From positions 62,001 to 126,000 of the forward strand of contig NZ_VUOA01000018.1 in the NCBI RefSeq assembly GCF_008386575.1: a DNA stretch of 64,000 bases, given 5' to 3'. Shown here piece by piece: positions 57,260 to 64,000 of this stretch. Source of the stretch: Salinarimonas soli. GTDB taxonomy: Bacteria > Pseudomonadota > Alphaproteobacteria > Rhizobiales > Beijerinckiaceae. The stretch's first letter is position 1, and each line of letters begins with the position of its first letter. Under the pieces are notes generated by a model that was not told where the DNA came from, searched no databases, and saw nothing but the letters and a program-made list of their open reading frames with translations. Made by a program: the position numbers and the translations under genes.

Positions 57260-58167
57260 CGCCCCGCCTCCAGGCGCCGGGCCTCCGCCTCGCGGTAGAT
57301 CACGATGGGAACGACCAGCACCACGAGAAGGACGATGGCCACCGCCGAGGCGAGCGGCCAGTCGCGGTTGGAGAAGAACTCGCTCCACAGGGTGCGCCCG
57401 ATCATCAGGGTCTCCGAGCCACCCAGGAGATCCGGCACCACGAACTCGCCGACCATGGGAATGAAGCACAGGAGGGAGCCCGCCACGACGCCCGGCAGCG
57501 AGAGCGGCACCGTGACGGTCCAGAAGGCGCGCCGGGGGGTCGAGCCGAGATCGAGCGCCGCCTCGACGAGAGTCGGATCCTGCCGCTCCAGGCTGGCGTA
57601 AAGCGGCAGCACCATGAAGGGCAGGTAGGCATAGACCAGGCCGATCAGCACGGCCGTCTCGGTGTTGAGAAGCTGGAGAGGCCGGCTGATGATTCCGAGG
57701 CCGATCAGCGCCGCGTCGAGGAAGCCATCGGGGCGCAGGATGCCGATCCAGGCATAGATGCGGATGAGGAAGCTCGTCCAGAACGGCAGAATGACGAGGC
57801 CGACGAGGACGGACCGCCAGCGCGCGGGCGCCCGCGCCATGGCGTAGGCGAGCGGGTAGCCCACCGCGAGGAGCAGGCCCGTGCCGACGAGGGCGATGCG
57901 CAGGGACGAGAGCAGCGCGTCGAGATAGAGCGGATCGCCCGATAGCGTCACGAAGCTCTCGAGATCGAGGCCGGCGATGAACGCGGACAAGCCCTCCCAG
58001 CCGCCCGCCCAGTCGAGAACCGGCCGGTAGGGCGGCTGCGCGCTCGCCGGGTCCGAGAGGCTGATCTTCAGGACGATCAGGAACGGCACCAGGAAGAATG
58101 CGACGAGCCATAGGAAGGGCACCGCCGGCACAAGGCGCGCGAACAGGCGGGAGGGCCGGGGCGGCAC
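57256..58167 (-). CDS. Polyamine-type ABC transporter permease (PotB/PotH-like)
   Basis: 303 aa, GTG start. N-terminal helix VPFLWLVAFFLVPFLIVLKISLSDP and EAA loop LVEAALDLGSTPRRAFWTVTVPLSLPG, followed by FIPMVGEFVVPDLLGGSETLMIG, a PotB/PotH signature. Second gene of the operon, two bases after the ATPase gene. Confidence 0.92.
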   Translation of the reverse strand: MPPRPSRLFARLVPAVPFLWLVAFFLVPFLIVLKISLSDPASAQPPYRPVLDWAGGWEGLSAFIAGLDLESFVTLSGDPLYLDALLSSLRIALVGTGLLLAVGYPLAYAMARAPARWRSVLVGLVILPFWTSFLIRIYAWIGILRPDGFLDAALIGLGIISRPLQLLNTETAVLIGLVYAYLPFMVLPLYASLERQDPTLVEAALDLGSTPRRAFWTVTVPLSLPGVVAGSLLCFIPMVGEFVVPDLLGGSETLMIGRTLWSEFFSNRDWPLASAVAIVLLVVLVVPIVIYREAEARRLEAGR

Positions 58168-58169
58168 GG

Positions 58170-59336
58170 TCAGGCCGTCAGGATCACGCCCGCGTCGGGC
58201 GCGAAGGAGACGTGGACGCGATCCTCCCAGCCGACCGGCTGCTCGACGAAGCGTGAGGCGTTGGCGCGCGACAGGCGGATCAGCTCACCCGACGGGAGGC
58301 GGATCCGGTAGACCGTCCAGTCGCCAAGATAGCCGATGTCCCAGACCTCGCCCGCGAGCACGTTGGCGGTCGCCGCCGCCGGGGGCGTCTCGTGGAGCCT
58401 GATCTTCTCCGGGCGGACGGCGACGGCCACGCGGGTGCCGGTGGCGAGGCTCTCGTCGGGATCGTCGATCACGAGGGGCTCGGACGAGAGGGGGCTGCGG
58501 ATCATCCAGAGGCCGGCTTCCGTCCGGCCCGCGACCTCACCCTCCAGGATGTTCACGTCGCCGACGAACTCCGCAATGAACCGGGTGCGAGGCTGCTCGT
58601 AGATCTCGCCCGGCGTCGCGACCTGGACGATACGGCCATGGTCCATGACCGCGATGCGGTGGGCCATGGTCATCGCCTCCTCCTGATCGTGGGTCACCAC
58701 CACGAAGGTGGTGCCGAGGCGCTCCTGGAGGTCGATGAGCTCGAACTGGGTCTCCTCCCGCAGCTTCTTGTCGAGGGCGCCAAGGGGTTCGTCGAGGAGC
58801 AGGACGCGCGGGCGCTTGGCCAGAGCGCGGGCGAGCGCCACCCGCTGGCGCTGACCGCCCGACAGCTGATCCGGCCGCCGCCGCGCCATGGGCTCCAGCT
58901 TCACGAGCCGCAGCATCTCGGCGACACGCGCGGCGATCTCGCCCCGGGGCAGTCGCTCCTGCTTGAGGCCGTAGGCGATGTTGTCCTCCACGCTCATATG
59001 CGGGAAGAGCGCGTAGGACTGGAACATCATGTTGACTGGCCGGCGGTACGGCGGCACCCCAGCGAGGTCGCGCCCGTCGAGCGTCACGCGCCCGGCCGTG
59101 GGCTCCTCGAATCCTGCCAGCATGCGCATGAGGGTGCTCTTGCCGCAGCCCGAGGGCCCGAGCAGGCAGAAGAACTCGCGCTCGTAGACGGACAGCGTCA
59201 GGTCGTCGACCGCGACGGCCTCGCCGAACCGCTTCGTCACGCCCTCGAACCGGATCAGGGGCACCGCAGCCGGATCGCTCCATGGCGCGAACGAGCGCCG
59301 GACGGCGCCTATGGAAGCACGAGCGGATCTGGTCAC
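58170..59336 (-). CDS. Polyamine-type ABC transporter ATPase (PotA/PotG-like)
   Basis: 388 aa. Walker [18 protein letters not shown]-loop [10 protein letters not shown], signature [15 protein letters not shown], Walker [12 protein letters not shown], switch [10 protein letters not shown], then a C-terminal TOBE domain ([14 protein letters not shown]). GTG at 59336; a later GTG near 59264 (before [12 protein letters not shown]) would also fit the family start. No substrate-binding protein gene accompanies the operon within the window. Confidence 0.93.
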   Translation of the reverse strand: MTRSARASIGAVRRSFAPWSDPAAVPLIRFEGVTKRFGEAVAVDDLTLSVYEREFFCLLGPSGCGKSTLMRMLAGFEEPTAGRVTLDGRDLAGVPPYRRPVNMMFQSYALFPHMSVEDNIAYGLKQERLPRGEIAARVAEMLRLVKLEPMARRRPDQLSGGQRQRVALARALAKRPRVLLLDEPLGALDKKLREETQFELIDLQERLGTTFVVVTHDQEEAMTMAHRIAVMDHGRIVQVATPGEIYEQPRTRFIAEFVGDVNILEGEVAGRTEAGLWMIRSPLSSEPLVIDDPDESLATGTRVAVAVRPEKIRLHETPPAAATANVLAGEVWDIGYLGDWTVYRIRLPSGELIRLSRANASRFVEQPVGWEDRVHVSFAPDAGVILTA

Positions 59337-59465
59337 GAGCGGAGAGGGCCTGGTGGGGTCGTCGGCGGCCGGACAATAGGGCGGCGGACACCGAGCGACA
59401 ACGAGAACGATCGCGGGTCCCCGCCGAGATTGCTCCTGCCCCGCCCGTCATGCTACCGGCCCGCC

Positions 59466-60143
59466 ATGACCCGCCCCATCCTCATCGCCCCCTCGATCCT
59501 CTCGGCCGATTTCGCCCGGCTCGGCGAGGAGGTCCGTGCCGTCGACGAGGCCGGCGCGGACTGGATCCACATCGACGTGATGGACGGGCACTTCGTGCCG
59601 AACCTCACCTTCGGCCCGCCCGTGATCCAGGCCATCCGGCCGCACACGGGCAAGGTCTTCGACGTCCACCTCATGATCGCCCCCGCCGATCCGTACCTGG
59701 AGGCCTTCGCCAAGGCGGGCGCCGACGTGATCACGGTCCACGCGGAAGCCGGCCCCCACCTGCACCGCTCGCTCCAGGCGATCCGGGCCATGGGCAAGAA
59801 GGCGGGCGTGGCGATCAATCCCGGCACGCCGGCCGCCGTGGTCGAGCCCGTCCTCGACATGGCCGACCTCGTCCTGTGCATGACGGTGAACCCCGGCTTC
59901 GGCGGCCAGGCCTTCATCGGCTCGGCGTGCGAGACCATCGCCCGCGTCCGCGCGATGATCGGCCCCCGCCCGATCCGCCTGGAGGTCGACGGGGGCGTGA
60001 CGCCCGAGACCGCCCCGCTGGTGGCCCGCGCCGGCGCCGACGTGCTCGTGGCGGGATCCGCCGTGTTCAAGGGCGGCACCTATCACGCCAACATGGCCGC
60101 CATCCGCGCCGCCGCCGAGGCCGCGACGGGAACGCTCGTTTAG
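59466..60143 (+). CDS. rpe: Ribulose-phosphate 3-epimerase
   Basis: 225 aa TIM barrel. [33 protein letters not shown] (metal His and Asp), [21 protein letters not shown] and EVDGGVT with the second catalytic Asp are all present. Interconverts ribulose-5-P and xylulose-5-P in the pentose phosphate (and Calvin-type) pathway. Divergent from the ABC operon. Confidence 0.96.
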   Translation: MTRPILIAPSILSADFARLGEEVRAVDEAGADWIHIDVMDGHFVPNLTFGPPVIQAIRPHTGKVFDVHLMIAPADPYLEAFAKAGADVITVHAEAGPHLHRSLQAIRAMGKKAGVAINPGTPAAVVEPVLDMADLVLCMTVNPGFGGQAFIGSACETIARVRAMIGPRPIRLEVDGGVTPETAPLVARAGADVLVAGSAVFKGGTYHANMAAIRAAAEAATGTLV

Positions 60144-60518
60144 GGACGCCCGGGCTGAGCGCGTGGCGCGCCGCGACGCGAGGCCAAACGACAGAAGCCG
60201 TCGGTCTTGCCGAGCGCCGCAGTGCTCCCCCCCCCCTTGCGGGGGAGGGCTGGGGTGGGGGGTGACGGCGGCGCCCTATCTGGAGAGGACGCCATCCGAA
60301 CGGGTGTGACTTCATCTGCGCTACCTCCGCCGTCACCCCCAACCCCTCCCCGCAAGGGGGACGGGCGATGCGTGCCCTATGCGCGAACCCAGCTGTGCCC
60401 GGCGCGCCACAACCCGCTCCTGTCGGGGTGCGCGGCGCCATCCTGGCTTGCCCGCCGGGGCTGGGCCGTGATGCTGTCCGGCTGAGCCGCCGCATCGCGC
60501 GGCGCCGGTCCGGTCGTC
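60144..60518. repeat. Intergenic stretch with a long inverted repeat (REP-like)
   Basis: The arms at 60232-60271 (CCCCCTTGCGGGGGAGGG...GGTGACGGCGG) and 60327-60360 (CCGCCGTCACCCCCAACCCCTCCCCGCAAGGGGG) are imperfect reverse complements around a ~55-bp spacer. No gene is seen in the stretch. It may fold into a long hairpin after rpe and before the porin gene. Confidence 0.75.
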
Positions 60519-61943
60519 ATGCCCTCCTCTCGCCTTCGCGCGCCCTTGGCCGCCTGTCTCGCCGTCCTCGCCACGGGCGCTCTCGCGCAAGCGCCGAACC
60601 AGCCCGGGGCCCCCCAGACCTCGGACCAGCCGGCCGCGAACTCGGCCTCGGCTCCTCCCTCGATCCAGTCGTCGCTCGGGCCCGCCGGCGATCCCGGCGG
60701 GGTGCGCTCCTTTCTCTCGTCGAAGGGGATCGACTACAGCCTCACATACATCGGCGAGGTGCTGCGCAACGCGCGGGGCGGCTCGCGCACGGGCACGATC
60801 GGCCAGGGGCGCTTCGACCTGCAGATCGACGCCGATCTCGACAGGCTGCTCGGCTGGAAGGGCGCGGCCTTCCACACGAACCTCTACCAGATCCACGGCA
60901 CCGGCCTGTCGCGCTACTACGTGAACAATCTGCTCGTCACGAGCGGGATCGAGGCCCTGCCCTCGACGCGGCTCTACGAGCTGTGGCTCGAGCAAAAGTT
61001 CCTTGAGGGGGCCGTCGCGATCCGCGCCGGGCAGCTCGCCGCCGACACCGAATTCTTCGTGAGCCAGACGGCCGGGCTCTTCGTGAACTCCACCTTCGGC
61101 TGGCCGGGTTACGCGGGCGCCAACCTGCCCTCCGGCGGCCCGGCCTACCCGCTGGCGACGCCCGGCGTGCGGGTGAAGCTCGCGCCAACCGACGGCGTCA
61201 CGCTGATGGTCGGCCTGTTCAACGGTGACCCGGCGGGCCCCGCGAACGACATCGATCCGCAGCGGCGCAACCGGCGCGGCACGACGTTTCGCGTGAACGA
61301 TCCGCCGTTCCTCATCGCGGAGGGCGCCTACGCGTACGGCCTCGGGTCGAAAGACGCGGCGCTGCCAGGCACGGTGAAAGTGGGCTACTGGCACCATTTC
61401 GCGCGCTTCGACGCCCAGCGCTACGACGCGCTCGGGCTCTCCCTTGCCGACCCGTCGGGCACCGGCATCGCGCGGCGGCTCCCGGGCAACGACGGCGTCT
61501 ACGCCATCGTCGACCAGACGCTCTACCGCCCTGCGGGCGCCGCGGACGGCGGCTTGTCGGCCTTCCTCCGGCTGGCCGCGTCCCCCGGCGACCGCAACCT
61601 GATCTCGGCCTATGCCGACGCGGGCCTCGCCTATAAGGGCCTGCTGCCCGGGCGCCCGAACGACACGGCCGGGATCGGCGTCGCCTATGCTCGGATCTCG
61701 GATGCAGCGAGGGGCCTCGACCGGGACACGATCCTGTTCACCGGCACGCCCGGCATCGTGCGCAGCCGCGAGGCCCTGGTCGAGGTCACCTACCAGGCCG
61801 AGGTCGTCCCCGGCTGGACCGTGCAGCCCAACGTCCAGTACATCGCCCGCCCCGGCGGCGGCATCGCCAACCCGCGCGACCCGGACGGGGCTAAGCAGAA
61901 GGATGCGGTGGTGTTCGGGGCCCGCACCACGATCCGTTACTGA
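60519..61943 (+). CDS. OprB-family carbohydrate-selective porin
   Basis: 474 aa with signal peptide ending ATGALAQ. The OprB pattern is visible: GIDYSLTYIGEVLRNARGGSRTGTIGQGRFDLQIDADLDRLLGWKGAAFHTNLYQIHG, YELWLEQKFLEGAVAIRAGQLAADTEFFVS, and the terminal beta strand DAVVFGARTTIRY ending in Tyr. An outer-membrane barrel admitting sugars. It may feed the periplasmic dehydrogenase near 27 kb, but no linkage is shown. Confidence 0.9.
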   Translation: MPSSRLRAPLAACLAVLATGALAQAPNQPGAPQTSDQPAANSASAPPSIQSSLGPAGDPGGVRSFLSSKGIDYSLTYIGEVLRNARGGSRTGTIGQGRFDLQIDADLDRLLGWKGAAFHTNLYQIHGTGLSRYYVNNLLVTSGIEALPSTRLYELWLEQKFLEGAVAIRAGQLAADTEFFVSQTAGLFVNSTFGWPGYAGANLPSGGPAYPLATPGVRVKLAPTDGVTLMVGLFNGDPAGPANDIDPQRRNRRGTTFRVNDPPFLIAEGAYAYGLGSKDAALPGTVKVGYWHHFARFDAQRYDALGLSLADPSGTGIARRLPGNDGVYAIVDQTLYRPAGAADGGLSAFLRLAASPGDRNLISAYADAGLAYKGLLPGRPNDTAGIGVAYARISDAARGLDRDTILFTGTPGIVRSREALVEVTYQAEVVPGWTVQPNVQYIARPGGGIANPRDPDGAKQKDAVVFGARTTIRY

Positions 61944-62013
61944 CCATGGCCGACCGCCCCTTGCCTTAATGCGCCCATTCCCCTAGGGGCGGGGATCGCT
62001 CAGGAGCCCGCCC

Positions 62014-63321
62014 ATGGTCCCCCGCTATTCCCGCCCCGCCATGACGGCCATCTGGTCGCCCGAGACGAAGTTCCGCATCTGGTTCGAGATCGAGGCGCAT
62101 GCCACGACGGCGCTGGCGGAGCTCGGCGTGGTGCCGGAGGAGGCGGCGCGGACCGTCTGGGAGAAGGGGTCGCAGGCCGTGTTCGACGTCGAGCGCATCG
62201 ACGCCATCGAACGCGAGGTGAAGCACGACGTCATCGCCTTCCTGACGCACCTGTCCGAGATCGTCGGCCCGGAGGCGCGCTTCGTCCACCAGGGCATGAC
62301 GTCCTCGGACGTGCTCGACACCTGCCTCAACGTGCAGCTCACCCGCGCCGCCGATATCCTCATCGCCGACATCGACGCGCTGCTCGCGGCCCTGAAGCGC
62401 CGGGCCTTCGAGCACAAGTCCACGCCGACCATCGGCCGCTCCCACGGCATCCACGCCGAGCCCACCACCTTCGGCGTGAAGCTCGCCCAGGCCTATGCCG
62501 AGTTCGATCGCTGCCGCGAGCGCATGGTGGCCGCACGCCGCGAGATCGCGACCTGCGCCATCTCGGGCGCTGTGGGCACCTACGCCAACATCGACCCGCG
62601 GGTGGAGGAATACGTGGCGCGCAAGATGGAGCTCGCGCCTGAGCCCGTCTCGACGCAGGTCGTCCCCCGCGACCGGCACGCCATGTTCTTTGCGACGCTC
62701 GCCGTCGTCGCCTCCTCCATCGAGCGCCTCGCCACCGAGGTGCGCCATCTCCAGCGCACCGAGGTGCTGGAGGCGGAGGAGTTCTTCTCCGAGGGGCAGA
62801 AGGGCTCCTCGGCCATGCCCCACAAGCGCAATCCCGTGCTCACCGAGAACCTCACCGGCCTCGCCCGCATGGTGCGCGCCTATTGCATTCCGGCGATGGA
62901 GAACGTGGCGCTCTGGCACGAGCGCGACATCTCGCACTCTTCCGTCGAGCGCATGATCGGCCCCGACGCCACGATCACGCTCGACTTCGCGCTCGCACGC
63001 CTCACAGGCGTGATCGACAAGCTCGTGGTCTACCCCGAGAACATGCAGAAGAACCTGGATCGCCTCGGCGGCCTGATCCACTCGCAGCGCGTGCTCCTGG
63101 CGCTGACCCAGAAGGGCGCCTCCCGCGAGGACGCCTATCGCCTTGTCCAGCGCAACGCGATGCCCGTGTGGCGCGGCCAGGGCGATTTCCTCACCCTGCT
63201 CAAGGCGGACCCGGAGGTCCGGGCGCGGCTGTCGGGCGAGGAGCTCGAGGCCCTGTTCGACCTCGGTTATCACCTCAAGCACGTGGACACGATCTTTCGG
63301 CGGGTGTTCGGCACGGCGTAG
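62014..63321 (+). CDS. purB: Adenylosuccinate lyase
   Basis: 435 aa. RYSRPAMTAIWSPETKFRIWFEIE at the start, QGMTSSDVLDTC (catalytic His/Thr-Ser region), GRSHGIHAEPTTFG, and the fumarase/aspartase signature KGSSAMPHKRNP. Removes fumarate from SAICAR and adenylosuccinate in purine synthesis. Length and motifs are complete. Confidence 0.96.
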   Translation: MVPRYSRPAMTAIWSPETKFRIWFEIEAHATTALAELGVVPEEAARTVWEKGSQAVFDVERIDAIEREVKHDVIAFLTHLSEIVGPEARFVHQGMTSSDVLDTCLNVQLTRAADILIADIDALLAALKRRAFEHKSTPTIGRSHGIHAEPTTFGVKLAQAYAEFDRCRERMVAARREIATCAISGAVGTYANIDPRVEEYVARKMELAPEPVSTQVVPRDRHAMFFATLAVVASSIERLATEVRHLQRTEVLEAEEFFSEGQKGSSAMPHKRNPVLTENLTGLARMVRAYCIPAMENVALWHERDISHSSVERMIGPDATITLDFALARLTGVIDKLVVYPENMQKNLDRLGGLIHSQRVLLALTQKGASREDAYRLVQRNAMPVWRGQGDFLTLLKADPEVRARLSGEELEALFDLGYHLKHVDTIFRRVFGTA

Positions 63322-63348
63322 GGCGTCCCGTGGCATGGGACAACGCCC

Positions 63349-63762
63349 ATGCTTCACCCCGCTCTCACGGCTCAGGCCATCCTCTCCGCCGCCCGCGCAG
63401 GCCGCTATCTTGCCTTCGCGGACGTTGCAGAGGCGAACGGGGCCGAGTGGCGGCGGGTGCGGCGGCAGATGGGGGCGCATCTCAAGGGCGTGTGCGCTCT
63501 CGCGATGGAGCGCGGCGGGCCGATGATCTCGTCGGTCGTGGTGAACCGCCGCCACGTGGCGACTGGTGCCATGGAACCCGAGACGCTTGCGGGCTTCCTG
63601 GCCGCGGCGCGCGAGCTCGGATTCACGGTGGAGGACGCCGAGCGGTTCCTGCGCGCCCAGCAGGCCGCCACCCACGCCTTCGCGGCATCGTCTGTGGGTC
63701 TCGCGCTCGGCCGTGCGGGGCCGCTCTTTTCCGGGAGCCCGGAAAACCCCACAATGGGCTGA
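63349..63762 (+). CDS. Hypothetical protein, 137 aa
   Basis: MLHPALTAQAILSAARAGRYLAFADVAEANGAEWRRVRRQMGAHLKGVCALAMERGGPMISSVVVNR... looks like a helix-turn-helix-like first half and a compact C-terminal half (TLAGFLAAARELGFTVEDAERFL). No family certain. Its stop overlaps the start of the next gene (TGATG), so they are coupled. Confidence 0.6.
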   Translation: MLHPALTAQAILSAARAGRYLAFADVAEANGAEWRRVRRQMGAHLKGVCALAMERGGPMISSVVVNRRHVATGAMEPETLAGFLAAARELGFTVEDAERFLRAQQAATHAFAASSVGLALGRAGPLFSGSPENPTMG

Positions 63763-64000
63763 TGCGAACGTTCGAGTGCGACATCCTCATCGTCCCGGGT
63801 CTCGGCAATTCCGGGCCCGATCATTGGCAGACCCGCTGGGAGCGCCAGCTCTCCACGGCGCGCCGGGTCCGGCAGGCGGATTACGAGCGGCCCCGGCCCC
63901 AGCCCTGGATCGAGACCCTGGTGCGGGCCGTGGCGCCCGCGCAACGCCCCGTGGTGCTCGTCGCCCACAGCCTCGGCGTCGTGACTATCGCGGCGGCGGC
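63762..64000 (+). CDS. RBBP9/YdeN-family alpha/beta hydrolase, truncated by window end
   Basis: The first ~79 residues are visible. DILIVPGLGNSGPDHWQTRWE is the family opening (oxyanion region), and VVLVAHSLGVVTIAAA holds the nucleophile Ser in the AHSLG elbow. Catalytic Asp and His would lie beyond the window. A serine hydrolase of unknown substrate; coupled to the preceding gene. Confidence 0.85.
   Translation, partial: MRTFECDILIVPGLGNSGPDHWQTRWERQLSTARRVRQADYERPRPQPWIETLVRAVAPAQRPVVLVAHSLGVVTIAAA

Noticed and set aside
1-64000. CRISPR array, rRNA operon or insertion sequence with transposase
   Set aside because: No regularly spaced direct repeats, rRNA segments or transposase-like frames were seen on either strand.

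Overview
The window reads as a chromosomal segment of a high-GC alphaproteobacterium. A Rhizobiales member, probably Methylobacteriaceae (Methylobacterium or a relative), is the best guess. This rests on codon use, a DnaG zinc finger degenerate in the way I recall for this lineage, a sorbosone/glucose-type dehydrogenase beside a small cytochrome c, TRAP-TAXI transport, and many CTCTCCC/GGGAGAG intergenic palindromes. The genus is inference.

Positions 1-25910 are an integrated phage-type element whose left end lies outside the window. It abuts the 3' end of a tRNA-Gln(CTG) gene (25911-25984), which is the likely attachment target. From right to left it carries an OLD-family ATPase/TOPRIM nuclease as boundary cargo, a tyrosine integrase, and an AlpA-like excisionase candidate. 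Next comes a rightward early operon (14692-22678): RecT recombinase, YqaJ exonuclease, DEDD exonuclease, DUF3268 zinc-finger protein, radical-SAM protein and ASCH protein. A CI-type LexA-like repressor follows (12491-13210) with two co-transcribed genes. A leftward operon (12404 down to 3759) encodes a Cro-like protein, RusA, an MT-A70 methylase, DnaG, DnaB, a GIY-YIG-like protein and a DUF1376 protein. Beyond it lie a phage protein of unknown role, a lone SIR2-like protein and a second, window-truncated integrase. No capsid, terminase, tail or lysis gene is visible in these 25 kb.

The control logic can be read from the sequence. An exact 15-mer containing TCAG-N6-CTGA occurs three times, at 12419, 14621 and 14650. 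Two copies sit directly after TTGAC -35 boxes of the leftward and rightward early promoters. The cI start, and probably the opposing cro-like start, lies six bases after a -10-like hexamer, which predicts leaderless transcripts. Two DnaA-box sequences lie beside the rightward promoter.

From 25911 to 64000 the DNA is ordinary chromosome. In order: cytochrome c and sorbosone/glucose-type dehydrogenase; small periplasmic proteins; a chemoreceptor; a CAP-domain lipoprotein; a lone receiver-domain protein; and an Hsp70-like protein. A carboxylic-acid catabolic island (34873-44705) follows, with thioesterase, 3-hydroxyacyl-CoA dehydrogenase and enoyl-CoA hydratase divergent from an IclR regulator, acyl-CoA dehydrogenase, CoA ligase and a TRAP-TAXI importer. 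A perfect 8-bp inverted repeat lies between the two arms. Then come an M19 dipeptidase, a CNNM/CorC-type protein, a MocR regulator divergent from a threonine/serine dehydratase, an iron ABC binding protein and permease, 3-oxoacid CoA-transferase, an AsmA-family protein, a polyamine-type ABC transporter, ribulose-phosphate 3-epimerase, an OprB porin, adenylosuccinate lyase and the start of an RBBP9-type hydrolase.
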